Shown piece after piece: positions 10,282-19,090 of a stretch of 64,000 bases of DNA. Under the pieces are notes generated by a model. It made no database searches. It worked only from the letters and a program-made list of their open reading frames with translations, and was not told the origin of the DNA. The stretch comes from Oxalobacteraceae bacterium CAVE-383. GTDB taxonomy: Bacteria > Pseudomonadota > Gammaproteobacteria > Burkholderiales > Burkholderiaceae_D. Position 1 is the first letter of the stretch, and every line of letters starts with the position of its first letter. The stretch lies in contig REGP01000005.1 of assembly GCA_004134995.1 (NCBI GenBank), forward strand, positions 62,001-126,000. The letters run 5' to 3'. The position numbers were made by a program, and so were the translations under genes.

Positions 10282-12438
10282 TTAAGACAGCGCGGATCTG
10301 GCGCCTTTCATCAGCGCGATTGCTTCGGCTGCCCTGGCCGTTACGGTTTCATCGATGGCGTCGATAAACTGCGCCGCCGGCATCGGGCGGCCCAGCAGAT
10401 AACCTTGCAGGGCATCGCAACCGGCCTCGTCCAGGAACAATTGCTGCGCCTCGGTTTCCACGCCCTCCGCCACAATCCGCAAATTCAATGCGCGTCCCAG
10501 CGCCACCACGGCGGCCACGATCGCCTCATCGTCGGAGCCCAGCGACAGATTGCGCACGAAACCGCGGTCGATTTTCAATTCGTTGGCCGGCAGGCGTTTC
10601 AGGTACAGCAGGCTGGAATAGCCGGTGCCGAAATCGTCGATCGAGATATCCACGCCCAGCGCCGCGATCTTCTCCAGCGTGATCATGCTGGCGTCGACGT
10701 CGTCCATCGCGGTGGTTTCCGTCACTTCCAGCGTCAGGCAATGCGGCGGCAGATTGTGCCGCGCCAGCGCGCCCTGGACCACTTCCAGCAGCCCCTCGTG
10801 CGCGAACTGGACCGCCGACAGGTTCACCGCCATTTTCCAGTCGCCATGACCCAGATCGATCCACTCGCGCATTTGCGCGCAGGCCTGGTCCAGCACCCAT
10901 GCGCCGAGCGGCACGATCATGCCGGATTTTTCGGCCAGCGGAATGAATTCGTCCGGCGGCATCAGGCCGCGCACCGGATGCTGCCAGCGCACCAGCGCTT
11001 CGGCGCCGAGCACGCGATGATCGACCGTGGCGAATTTCGGCTGGTAATACACGACGAATTCGCGATGCTCGATCGCATGCCGCATCTCATTGAGCAATTG
11101 CAGTTTGTTGTGCGCGTTGGCGTTCATCGACGGCGCGAAGAAATGATAGCCGTTGCGGCCGCTGCGCTTGGTGTGGTACATCGCCGCATCGGCGTTGACC
11201 AGCATTTCGTGGCGGCTGCCGCCATCCTCCGGATAAATCGCGATGCCGATGCTGGCCGACACTTGCAGTTCATGCGATTCGATCATGAACGGCTGTCCGA
11301 TCAGTCCGACCAGCCGTTCGGCGATCTGCGCCGCATCTTCCGGCTGCGCAACCTCGGCCAGCACGACGAATTCATCGCCGCCCAGGCGCGCCACGGTATC
11401 GCCGCCGACCATCAGGCTCTGGATCGCGCGCGCCACCTCGATCAGCAGCAAATCGCCGATATGATGGCCGAGCCCGTCGTTGATCGCCTTGAAACCGTCC
11501 AGGTCGATGAACATCAGCGCGAAGTGGCGCCGCTCGCGCGCGGCGTTCTGCAATTCCTGGTCCAGGCGATCTTCAAACAGCATCCGGTTCGGCAGTTGCG
11601 TCAGGCCGTCGTGCAGCGCCTGCTGGGTCAATTCCTGATTGGCCCGCGCCAGCGAATGCGCGAGTTTTGCGGTGCGCGTTTCCAGCCGCGCGTCGAGTAC
11701 CGAGGTCAGCAGCGCGATGGTCAGCACCGACAACGTGCCGAGCACCACCACCACCGCCAGCCAGCCGGCCGAAAAGTTGTGGGTGCCGCCCATGCAGACG
11801 CTGCCGAGCGGAAAATGCGCGGCGGTCATGCCGGTATAGTGCATGCCCGAGATCGCCAATCCCATCACCACGGCGGCGCAAGCGCGCGCCGGCACGCCGT
11901 GCCGGCCGGTTTGCTGGCGCAGGTGGAACGCGATCCATAAAGCCGCGCCGGCGGCACCGACGGCAATCAGCAGCGACAGCGCGAACCAGCGCGCATCGTA
12001 AATAATGCCGGGCGACATGTGCATCGACGCCATGCCGAGGTAATGCATGGCCGCGATGCCGGCGCCCATCGCCAGCGCGCCGCCCAGCAGCCGGCGATAC
12101 GGCAATTGCGGCAGGCTGACCTGCCACAGCGCAAAGGCCGAGACCGCTATCGCCACCACTAGCGACAGCAGCGTCAGCCAGATGTTGTAACTGAGAGGAA
12201 TCGGCAGGCGAAACGCCAGCATGCCGATGAAATGCATGGACCAGATGCCGATGCCCATCGCCAGCGAACCGCCGGCCAGCCACCAGCGCGCGGCCGTATT
12301 GCGATTGAGCGCAATGCGGTTGGCCATGTCGAGCGCGGTATATGACGCGAGCATCGCGACCAGAATCGAAACCGCCACGATCCCGGGGTCGTAACTGGCG
12401 GCCAGCATGGCTTCGGAACTTGCAAATAAGGCAAACAT
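10282..12438 (-). CDS. MHYT-GGDEF-EAL membrane protein (cyclic di-GMP turnover)
   Basis: A 718-residue protein. Residues about 1-245 form seven helices of an MHYT sensor with MHFIGM, MHYLGM and MHYTGM repeats, thought to bind copper and sense gases such as O2 or NO. A GGDEF domain follows (about 270-440) with the intact motif ARLGGDEFVVLAE, then an EAL domain (about 450-700) with GAEALVRWQHP, TETTAMDD and IDDFGTGYSSL. Both catalytic signatures look intact, so it could make or degrade cyclic di-GMP; which dominates cannot be told. Convergent with the FAD oxidase gene across hairpin element copy A. Confidence 0.92.
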   Translation of the reverse strand: MFALFASSEAMLAASYDPGIVAVSILVAMLASYTALDMANRIALNRNTAARWWLAGGSLAMGIGIWSMHFIGMLAFRLPIPLSYNIWLTLLSLVVAIAVSAFALWQVSLPQLPYRRLLGGALAMGAGIAAMHYLGMASMHMSPGIIYDARWFALSLLIAVGAAGAALWIAFHLRQQTGRHGVPARACAAVVMGLAISGMHYTGMTAAHFPLGSVCMGGTHNFSAGWLAVVVVLGTLSVLTIALLTSVLDARLETRTAKLAHSLARANQELTQQALHDGLTQLPNRMLFEDRLDQELQNAARERRHFALMFIDLDGFKAINDGLGHHIGDLLLIEVARAIQSLMVGGDTVARLGGDEFVVLAEVAQPEDAAQIAERLVGLIGQPFMIESHELQVSASIGIAIYPEDGGSRHEMLVNADAAMYHTKRSGRNGYHFFAPSMNANAHNKLQLLNEMRHAIEHREFVVYYQPKFATVDHRVLGAEALVRWQHPVRGLMPPDEFIPLAEKSGMIVPLGAWVLDQACAQMREWIDLGHGDWKMAVNLSAVQFAHEGLLEVVQGALARHNLPPHCLTLEVTETTAMDDVDASMITLEKIAALGVDISIDDFGTGYSSLLYLKRLPANELKIDRGFVRNLSLGSDDEAIVAAVVALGRALNLRIVAEGVETEAQQLFLDEAGCDALQGYLLGRPMPAAQFIDAIDETVTARAAEAIALMKGARSALS

Positions 12439-12918
12439 TCGTTATCTGTACAGTCATGAAAACAGCAGTGAAACGGCTAATACAGCTAATAAAACATCAA
12501 TGAGCAGTTATAGGCATCGGTTAATTTTTGCGTCCGGATCCATCGCGGCAAAGGTCTGCCTGGTACGACATTAAACCAGACAAGAACAGGCATCGCGATC
12601 AGGAATAACCTGACAATATCTTGCACGGCGCACTGGCCCAAAATTGTTGTCAATGTATCATCATATGCGAATTGCAAGGACGATAAATGCGCACTGCATT
12701 TTCCTGTCCGTCCGGCAATTACGGCTAGGCAATAAAACAGCCGGCCGCGATTGCGCCGACATCCTTTAGACTATGCCCTAAAAGGAAAGACAGTCGGCTG
12801 CAACCTTTTGGCGTACTTGCTTGTCCTACTGCGCGCCATACAAAAATATGACCGCCGGAAACGCTTTTTTCGGACTTTCGCTCTTCCATCAATCATTCAG
12901 ATTCCCGCCAAAGCTTTT
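12439..12918. other. 480-base intergenic region, no clear gene
   Basis: Between the divergent MHYT gene and phospholipase A. A 63-codon reading on the minus strand (12486-12677) has no ribosome-binding site and no recognisable sequence. The plus-strand reading from 12751 runs into pldA, but its first 56 codons look non-coding. The region must hold the two divergent promoters; I could not pick them out with confidence. Confidence 0.5.
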
Positions 12919-14259
12919 ATGACCAAACGTTCGACTGTAGCGTCCACGCATCATGGCAACCGGCTTACGCCTGCCTCTACGCCCACACTATGCCGCTCTT
13001 CCCCACTTTCGCGCCTGGCCCGCGGTTCGCGCGTAGTGCTGCTGCGCGGCCTGTTCGGCGCCATGGCCGCCCTGATCGGGCAACAGGCATGCGCTGGAGT
13101 CTCCATGCTGCAGCCGACCAAGCGCTACGACGCCAGCAAGCCGCTGGTCCTGACGCTGCTGTTCGGTGACGACGATATCGGCGGCAGCTATGACATTCCC
13201 GATACCTTGAAAGTCTCCGCCTCGGCCGACATGACCGCGCCGGTCCAATTGATCCTGCGCCGCGACGGCGCCAAGGACCGGGCCTCCCATCTCGATCTCG
13301 CCAAGGGCGAATATCGCAAGATCAGCTATTCGGGCATGCTGCCGGCCTCGCTGCGCGGGATGGTGCGCATCGAACCGGTCGACTACGATGCCTCCGCCGT
13401 GATCGTAACGATGGTGCGCCCGGATGCGGCCATCGGCGCATTGCCCGAGGCGCCGGCGGCGCCGGGCGACAGCCTCATGGCCGGCGCCGACGCCAATGCG
13501 CCTGCCGTCGCCGCCCCTCCCGCCGCGGTGGATCTGCTGAACGCTTCGCGCATTTCGTTCAAGGATCCGACCTATTTCATCATCGGCAACAGCGGCCGCG
13601 ATTTCAGCGCCAAATTCCAGCTCAGCTTCAAGTACCGCATTTTCCAGCCGGACGATCCGCGTTCGCGCGGCCCGATCGACAATCTGTACCTGGGCTATAC
13701 GCAATTTTCGATCTGGGATCTGCAGGCGCCATCGTCGCCGTTCCGCGATACCAATTACCGGCCCAGCCTGTATTATTTCCTGCCCGACCTCGGCATCGCC
13801 AACAACGCGGTCAGCCGCATGTCGGTGGCGGCCGGACTGGAGCACGAATCGAACGGCCAGGACGGCGTCAAGTCGCGCAGCCTGAACATCGCCTTTATCG
13901 AGCCGGGCATTTCATTCGGCAAACTCGACGATTACCATTTCACCGTCGCACCCAAGATATATGCCTATCTCGGACCGCTGAGCGACAACCCCGACATCGC
14001 CGATTACCGCGGCAATGTCGATCTGAAACTGAGCTTCGGCAAGCCGGACGGCGCCGCATTCTCGACGCTGCTGCGCAAGGGCCGCAATGGCAATGCGGGC
14101 AGCGCCGACAGCCAGTTCAGCTATCCGCTGTCGCGGCTGGTTCCGGGCACCGCCGGCTATCTGTTCGCCAATTATTTTTACGGCTACGGCGAAAGCCTGC
14201 TGACTTACAACCAGAAAATTACACCGCAGTTTCGCGTGGGCTTTTCGTTGTCGCGGTGA
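12919..14259 (+). CDS. pldA: Outer-membrane phospholipase A
   Basis: Calcium-dependent hydrolysis of phospholipids in the outer membrane. With the ATG at 12919 the protein has 446 residues: a signal region ending near LIGQQACAG, a linker of about 150 residues rich in Pro/Ala, and the OMPLA barrel. The catalytic region reads LEHESNGQDGVKSRSLN: His, Ser two residues on, and Asn twelve after Ser, the same spacing as His142/Ser144/Asn156 of E. coli PldA. The long N-terminal extension is larger than in E. coli but known in betaproteobacterial homologues. Followed at once by hairpin element copy B. Confidence 0.9.
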   Translation: MTKRSTVASTHHGNRLTPASTPTLCRSSPLSRLARGSRVVLLRGLFGAMAALIGQQACAGVSMLQPTKRYDASKPLVLTLLFGDDDIGGSYDIPDTLKVSASADMTAPVQLILRRDGAKDRASHLDLAKGEYRKISYSGMLPASLRGMVRIEPVDYDASAVIVTMVRPDAAIGALPEAPAAPGDSLMAGADANAPAVAAPPAAVDLLNASRISFKDPTYFIIGNSGRDFSAKFQLSFKYRIFQPDDPRSRGPIDNLYLGYTQFSIWDLQAPSSPFRDTNYRPSLYYFLPDLGIANNAVSRMSVAAGLEHESNGQDGVKSRSLNIAFIEPGISFGKLDDYHFTVAPKIYAYLGPLSDNPDIADYRGNVDLKLSFGKPDGAAFSTLLRKGRNGNAGSADSQFSYPLSRLVPGTAGYLFANYFYGYGESLLTYNQKITPQFRVGFSLSR

Positions 14260-14260
14260 T

Positions 14261-14398
14261 GATAAAGAAGTTGCGCCAGGCAGGCTGAAGCGGGGCGTTG
14301 TACTCCGTTCATGTCCTCCGGCGGCCTGCGGCCGCCTCCCCCTTTACTTCACTGCGCACAACACCCCGCTTCAGCCTGCCTGGCGCAACTTCTTTATC
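14261..14398. repeat. Hairpin element, copy B (conserved core, locus-specific stem)
   Basis: A 41-bp inverted repeat (14261-14301 and 14358-14398) with one mismatch encloses a 56-base loop. The loop is the reverse complement of the copy A loop with few changes, and the inner palindrome has changed on both sides together. The outer 32 bp of the stem are unrelated to copies A and C. It begins two bases after the pldA stop, between convergent genes. Confidence 0.85.
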
Positions 14399-14425
14399 GC
14401 GGCAATCCGATCGCTGCAGGTCAAA

Positions 14426-14517
14426 AAAAGGCGCGCCGATTTGGGTGGGGCGCGCCTCCGACGAACGTTTGAAGCCGAGAGGCGGAGGCGCGCGCCACCC
14501 GAATCGGCGCGGCTTTT
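14426..14517. terminator. Long imperfect hairpin between pldA and gor
   Basis: Two 35-base arms (14426-14460 and 14483-14517) pair with three mismatches around a 22-base loop. Runs of A on the left and T on the right mean either strand could use it as an intrinsic terminator. It lies just downstream of gor (minus strand) and after hairpin element copy B. Its loop is unrelated to that of the A/B/C family. Confidence 0.6.
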
Positions 14518-14538
14518 TCACCGCCACCGCAGCACGCT

Positions 14539-15888
14539 TTAAACCGGCGTCCTCATGGTCACGAATTCTTCCGCAATGGTCGGATGAATCCCGATCGTCG
14601 CATCGATCTGCGCCTTGGTCGCGCCGCAGTTCAAGGCCACCGCAAACCCCTGCATGATTTCGCCGGCGTCGGCGCCGACCATATGCGCGCCAAGCACCCT
14701 GTCGCTGGTTGCGTCGACCACCAGCTTCATCATGGCGCGTTCGGTCGACCCGCTCAACGTGTGCTTGAGCGCCTTGAATTCGCTCTTGAAAATCTTGACA
14801 TCGCCGAACCGTTCGCGCGCTTGCGCTTCGGTCAGGCCGACCGTGCCGACGTTCGGATGGCTGAAGACGGCGGTCGGAATATTGTCGTACGAGATCTTGC
14901 GCCCGCCATCCTGGAACAGTGCCGACGCCACCACCATGCCTTCGGCCAGCGCGACCGGCGTCAGGGCCACGCGGTCGATGACGTCGCCGACGGCGTAGAT
15001 CGACGGCACATTGGTGCGGAATTCCTTGTCGACCGCGATGGCGCCGTTCGGTTTCGTTTCGACGCCGGCGCTTTCCAGCCCCAGCTTCTCGGTATTGGCA
15101 TGGCGGCCGGTGGCGAACAGTACGCATTCGGCATCGACCTCGACGCCATCCTTCAGATGCAATTGTTTGACGCCGCCGTCGGCCGTCAAGGTTTCGATGA
15201 CTTCATTGCAACGCACATCGATGCCCTTTTTCACCATCTCGGCCGCCAGGAAATGTCCCAGGTCGGCATCCATCGTGCGCAGCAGGCGCGGGCCGCGATG
15301 CAGCAGCGTCACCTTGCTGCCCAGGCCGCTCAGGATCGCCGCCAGTTCCACCGCGATATAGCCGCCGCCGACCACTACCGCGCGCGGCGGCAACGCCGGC
15401 AGATGGAAGAAATCGTCGGATGTCATGCCATGCTGCTTGCCCGGCAATTCCGGCAGCGTCGGATGGCCGCCGGTGGCGACCAGGATATAGCGGGCCGTCA
15501 CGCGGCGGCCGTTGATCAGCACGGTATGCGCATCCTCGATCGTGGCGTGGCCGTCGAATATCTCGACGCCGGAGGCATTCAGCAGATTGCGATAGATGCC
15601 GTTCAGGCGGGCGATTTCGACATCCTTGTTGGCGATCAGGGTCGGCCAGTCGTGACGGCTTTCGCCGATCTCCCAGCCGAAGCCCCTGGCATCGGCCAGA
15701 TCGTCATGGAAATGCGCCGCGTACGACATCAGTTTTTTGGGAATGCAGCCGACGTTGACGCAGGTGCCGCCCAGATATTGCTTTTCCGCCAGCGCCACGC
15801 GGGCGCCGTATTGGGCCGCGAAACGGCTGGCGCGCGTGCCGCCGGAGCCGCCGCCGATGGTAAATAAATCGTAGTCGAATTCGTTCAT
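14539..15888 (-). CDS. gor: Glutathione reductase
   Basis: NADPH-dependent reduction of glutathione disulfide, cytosolic, FAD enzyme. The 449 residues start at 15888, where AAGGA lies six bases upstream; the longer reading to 15909 has no such site. Visible are the FAD motif FTIGGGSGGTRASRFAAQYG, the redox-active disulfide GGTCVNVGCIPKKLM, the NADPH-binding VVVGGGYIAVELAAILSGLG, a second FAD contact YAVGDVIDRVALTPVA, and the C-terminal active-site GIHPTIAEEFVTM with the catalytic His and Glu. The methyltransferase gene ends 26 bases upstream on the same strand. Confidence 0.95.
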   Translation of the reverse strand: MNEFDYDLFTIGGGSGGTRASRFAAQYGARVALAEKQYLGGTCVNVGCIPKKLMSYAAHFHDDLADARGFGWEIGESRHDWPTLIANKDVEIARLNGIYRNLLNASGVEIFDGHATIEDAHTVLINGRRVTARYILVATGGHPTLPELPGKQHGMTSDDFFHLPALPPRAVVVGGGYIAVELAAILSGLGSKVTLLHRGPRLLRTMDADLGHFLAAEMVKKGIDVRCNEVIETLTADGGVKQLHLKDGVEVDAECVLFATGRHANTEKLGLESAGVETKPNGAIAVDKEFRTNVPSIYAVGDVIDRVALTPVALAEGMVVASALFQDGGRKISYDNIPTAVFSHPNVGTVGLTEAQARERFGDVKIFKSEFKALKHTLSGSTERAMMKLVVDATSDRVLGAHMVGADAGEIMQGFAVALNCGATKAQIDATIGIHPTIAEEFVTMRTPV

Positions 15889-15913
15889 ACGGTCCTTCCG
15901 GGTCATCAATTAT

Positions 15914-17107
15914 TTATTGTTTCGGCGCAACGGCCAGACGCCACAACGACGTCACTTCGGCCGCCCTCGCCTTGTGCAATACATCTTCCGCATCGGCCGC
16001 GCGCGGATGGCGCGGGCGGATGTCGTGCCGTTCGATCACGCGCAGGCCGGCTTCGGCGAACATCGCCAGCAGCGCTTCGCGCGAACGCAATTCCAAGTGT
16101 TCGGCCAAGTCGGAAAGAATCAGCCAGCCTTCGCCGCGCGGCGCCAGATGCGCCGGCAATCCCTGCAAAAATCCGCGCAGCATGCGGCTGTCCGGATCGT
16201 ATACGGCATGCTCGATGGGCGAACTCGGGCGCGCCGGCAGCCAGGGCGGATTGCAGATGATCAGGGAAGCGCGCGCCTGTGCGGAAGATTCCGGGCCGGA
16301 CGGAAACAGATCCGCCTGCACCACCTCGACTTGCGCCAGATCGAGCCGCGCCAGGTTTTCGCGGGCGCATGCCAGCGCGCGCGGGTCCTGGTCGGTGGCG
16401 ATGACGCGCCTGAAACCGCGCCGCGCCAGCAAAGCCGCCAGCACGCCGGTGCCGGTGCCGATATCGAAGGCCAGCGCCTTATCGGCCGGCAACGGCGCGG
16501 CGGCCACCAGATCGACGTATTCGGCGCGCACCGGCGCAAACACGCCGTAGTGAGGATGAATGCGGGCGTCCAGCGCGGCCACCTCGATGCCGTTCTTGCG
16601 CCATTCGAAAGCCCCGATCAGGCCCAGCAATTCGCGCATCGACGCCACATACGGTTCCGCCGCCGGGCCATAAGCGTCGGCGCATGCCTGGCGCACATCC
16701 GGCGCGCGCCGCAACGGCACGCCGTGGTCGCTGTCGTGCGGCAGCAGCAGCATGCCGAGTATCCGCGCGCGCTGCGACTGGGCCTGCCGATGCAGATGGA
16801 ATGCCTGGCCGGCAATGGGTTCAGCGGCGGCGGCTGTTGCCGCATTTTTTTTCAGGCGCGCTCGTTTTACGGGAGCGGGCCGGTCGATGCGGCGCGCCAG
16901 CGCCTGCAGCAATTGACGCGCATTCTGGAAATCGCCGCGCCACAGCAGGCCGACGCCTTCGCACGCCAGCCGGTAGGCGCTGTCGGCATCGGTGCGGTCG
17001 TCGGCGATCTGCACCCGCTTCGGCGCCGGCGCGCCGCTTTCCGCGCGCCAGCGGGCAGTACGCGGCTGGCCGTCTTCAACCCAATGGATTTCAGGCGTGG
17101 CCGTCAT
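15914..17107 (-). CDS. Class I SAM-dependent methyltransferase (N5-Gln / small-rRNA type)
   Basis: A 397-residue protein. The C-terminal half is a Rossmann methyltransferase: the SAM motif AFDIGTGTGVLAALLARRG near residue 215, the acidic residue of ATDQDPRALACARENL, and a catalytic-type NPPW in LIICNPPWLPARPSSP. NPPW/NPPY proteins methylate an amide or an exocyclic base amine (PrmC, RsmC types). The N-terminal half (SAYRLACEGVGLLWRGDFQNARQ) looks like an added recognition domain. Its start overlaps the stop of the 81-residue gene by ATGA. The substrate cannot be fixed from sequence. Confidence 0.8.
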   Translation of the reverse strand: MTATPEIHWVEDGQPRTARWRAESGAPAPKRVQIADDRTDADSAYRLACEGVGLLWRGDFQNARQLLQALARRIDRPAPVKRARLKKNAATAAAAEPIAGQAFHLHRQAQSQRARILGMLLLPHDSDHGVPLRRAPDVRQACADAYGPAAEPYVASMRELLGLIGAFEWRKNGIEVAALDARIHPHYGVFAPVRAEYVDLVAAAPLPADKALAFDIGTGTGVLAALLARRGFRRVIATDQDPRALACARENLARLDLAQVEVVQADLFPSGPESSAQARASLIICNPPWLPARPSSPIEHAVYDPDSRMLRGFLQGLPAHLAPRGEGWLILSDLAEHLELRSREALLAMFAEAGLRVIERHDIRPRHPRAADAEDVLHKARAAEVTSLWRLAVAPKQ

Positions 17108-17349
17108 TTGCCGCGCTTCTGAAACCGCTTCTGGAACATTTCAGGACGTGATTTATTCTTCTGGGCAAAAATGGTCCGGGCGTCCTGCTCGGCGCGCTCC
17201 TGCGTGCGCATGGCCGGATCGTCGTCGTGCAGCGTGAAGAAATCGTCCGCCTGCGCGCGCATGACATGCTTGATCGCGGCGGCGTCGCTCATTTTGAACA
17301 GTTCGGTCAACAAGGTCGTCACCTCGTCCAGATATTCTTCATATGTCAT
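17104..17349 (-). CDS. Conserved hypothetical protein, 81 residues
   Basis: A small acidic, helical, soluble protein (MTYEEYLDEVTTLLTELFK at the start, a basic tail ending KRFQKRGK). The start at 17349 is preferred because GGGA lies six bases upstream; a start at 17355 adds two residues. It overlaps the methyltransferase start by ATGA and so is translationally coupled to it, which suggests a shared function. I do not recognise the family. Confidence 0.75.
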   Translation of the reverse strand: MTYEEYLDEVTTLLTELFKMSDAAAIKHVMRAQADDFFTLHDDDPAMRTQERAEQDARTIFAQKNKSRPEMFQKRFQKRGK

Positions 17350-17602
17350 TTTCATTCCCATCCGCCCTATGGCCAATAACGCCCGATGGCGAGCCGCAGA
17401 GCTTACCCGAACTGACCCGATTTTGCCCGATTTCATGAAAATGGAACGATTCCTGCCAATTTCCCCGATTTTATCGGCCCTAACCCTACAGTCAAATTAG
17501 CTGTTTTCCTACATTACCCGCCCGGGATTTGATGGAACATAAGTCCCACTGCGTCACCTAACGGACGTAAGCGAGACATTCTTACCGACAAAAGGAGGAT
17601 CT

Positions 17603-17914
17603 ATGTTGATTCGTAAAACCATGTTTGCCACAGCGATCGTGCTGGCCGCCCTGGCCGGCTGTAAAAAAAATGACCAGGCGCCCGCACCGGCGACTTCCAG
17701 CGATTCCGCCCCAATGAGTACGCCGGCCCCGGCCTCGCCATCGACCTCGACTTCGCCGTCGTCGTCGAGCACAGCGCCTGGCGCTTCGAGCACAGCGCCT
17801 ATGACCCCAGGGTCTTCGGATTCGACCAGCGGCAGCTCCAGCACCGGCACCAGCGGCACTACCGGCAGCACCGGCACTACCGGCAGCAGCGATAGCAGCA
17901 GCACCAGCAAATAG
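17603..17914 (+). CDS. Small Ser/Thr/Gly-rich lipoprotein
   Basis: A 103-residue protein with a signal peptide and lipobox (VLAALAGCKKNDQ), then about 80 residues of low-complexity Ser/Thr/Pro/Gly repeats with SSTGTSGTTGSTGTTGSS near the end. A strong ribosome-binding site AAAGGAGG precedes the ATG, and an intrinsic terminator follows. The tail looks disordered. Function unknown; I do not recognise a family beyond the lipoprotein signal. Confidence 0.8.
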   Translation: MLIRKTMFATAIVLAALAGCKKNDQAPAPATSSDSAPMSTPAPASPSTSTSPSSSSTAPGASSTAPMTPGSSDSTSGSSSTGTSGTTGSTGTTGSSDSSSTSK

Positions 17915-17950
17915 CTAATGCCGGCAGGATCGCATAGGATGCGCATATAA

Positions 17951-17977
17951 AAATAGCCCGAAGATTTCGGGCTATTT
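17951..17977. terminator. Two-way intrinsic terminator
   Basis: A perfect 12-bp stem (AAATAGCCCGAA at 17951-17962 and its complement at 17966-17977) with a three-base loop, flanked by A-rich sequence on the left and TTTTATT on the right. It can end both the lipoprotein transcript (plus) and the 18004-18634 unit (minus). Confidence 0.85.
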
Positions 17978-18003
17978 TATTGTCCATCTTGCAATGCCTG
18001 CCG

Positions 18004-18402
18004 TCATTTCCGGGCCGGCCTCTTGCCTTCCCGCCACTGCGGCGTTGCCGCATCCGCGTCGAAGTCGTCGATTCCTGTGCCGATGTCCCTTTCCAATTGA
18101 CGATTGACTCTGGTCTCTTCAGCCTCGTCGTCGATAAAATTATCGTCGCGCGTATCGGATTCGCGCCCCGTAAAATCGCCGCCGGCGCTCTGGTCGCGCA
18201 CGCTGCTGCTGTTGAATTCGATCGGCTTGCCGGCCGGATCGTAATGGGTTTCCTTCGGCCGTTGCACCGATCCGGTAACAATGCCGCCGCCATGGGTCGG
18301 CGCAACCGGGGTGGAGCCGCCGCCGTGAGGCCGGTCCGGCGCATTGCCGGGCTGGTCCCTGTCGTCGCCTTCGACGCGCGCTGGATGGGAACGATGGATC
18401 AT
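18004..18402 (-). CDS. Hypothetical hydrophilic protein, 132 residues
   Basis: A highly polar protein without a signal peptide or membrane segment, rich in Asp, Gly and Arg and probably disordered (THGGGIVTGSVQRPKETHYD in the middle, QWREGKRPARK at the end). AGGAG sits eight bases before the ATG. It follows the dodecin gene by 13 bases on the same strand and ends at a shared terminator, so the two are probably co-transcribed. I do not recognise it. Confidence 0.65.
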   Translation of the reverse strand: MIHRSHPARVEGDDRDQPGNAPDRPHGGGSTPVAPTHGGGIVTGSVQRPKETHYDPAGKPIEFNSSSVRDQSAGGDFTGRESDTRDDNFIDDEAEETRVNRQLERDIGTGIDDFDADAATPQWREGKRPARK

Positions 18403-18415
18403 CGCGTGCTCCTGC

Positions 18416-18634
18416 TTAACGATTCAGGCGAAAACCGACCTTCAGGGTGGCCTGGAAGTGGTCGACCTTGCCGTCGGCGATATGCCCTGAATGCCGGACC
18501 ATTTCAAACCAGTCGATATGCTGGACCGTCTTGGCGGCTTCCGTAATGGCGTTGCGGATGGCGTCGTCAGTGCCGGTGTCCGAGGTGCCGACGATTTCGA
18601 TGACTTTATAGATGTGGTTATTGGCATTGGACAT
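18416..18634 (-). CDS. Dodecin (flavin-storage protein)
   Basis: A 72-residue protein matching dodecin: YKVIEIVGTSDTGTDDAIRN, the AAKTVQHIDWFEMV helix-strand with the flavin-stacking tryptophan, and GKVDHFQATLKVGFRL at the C-terminus. Dodecins form hollow 12-mers that bind FMN or riboflavin and buffer free flavins. The start at 18634 gives the usual length; the upstream extension to 19054 is not coding. First gene of a two-gene unit with the 132-residue protein. Confidence 0.92.
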   Translation of the reverse strand: MSNANNHIYKVIEIVGTSDTGTDDAIRNAITEAAKTVQHIDWFEMVRHSGHIADGKVDHFQATLKVGFRLNR

Positions 18635-18795
18635 GACGATCGCTCGATGGATGAATGAATCAACAATGGGAATGAACCCACGACTGAATCCACTATAGGC
18701 AGCGCTGACGCACTGCTCCATCGGACAATCTCGTATTACCGGGTAGGACTTGACGAAAGGCCAGGACGGCCTTTCGATGCTGCTATTTACCGAGG

Positions 18796-18930
18796 CTATT
18801 GGCCCTTGGTATTGATTATGCGACGCGCGGCCGCGTCTTTTTCGGCTTGTTTCTCGTAATCGGCTTTTTCGCCGCAGGCGGTCAGGGCCATAAAGGCCAG
18901 CAAGACGAAAACGGTAGTGGCAATACGCAT
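18796..18930 (-). CDS. Very small lipoprotein, 44 residues
   Basis: Reading the minus strand from the ATG at 18928-18930 gives MRIATTVFVLLAFMALTACG, then a short charged tail ending INTKGQ and a TAG at 18796-18798. The LTAC lipobox follows a clear signal peptide, so the mature part is only about 26 residues, mostly Lys, Glu and Ala. This resembles entericidin-type or other tiny lipoproteins. Single gene between dodecin and the outer-membrane protein gene. Function unknown. Confidence 0.7.
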   Translation of the reverse strand: MRIATTVFVLLAFMALTACGEKADYEKQAEKDAAARRIINTKGQ

Positions 18931-19090
18931 GACGGGCTCCCCTGAACCGGTGAATGAGATGAATGCAAACGTGGCCGATTATTGAAGCGCCGCCGATATT
19001 GCAGCCTTGCTTCACAGCACTTTTGCGGAATTCTACACGTATTCCAACGCGCATTCCGGAGGTTTTTTCATCCCATCCCGCTGCCTTGCG

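Noticed and set aside
12486-12677. A 63-codon minus-strand frame with a hydrophobic stretch
   Set aside because: No ribosome-binding site, no similarity to anything I know, and it lies in the pldA promoter region.
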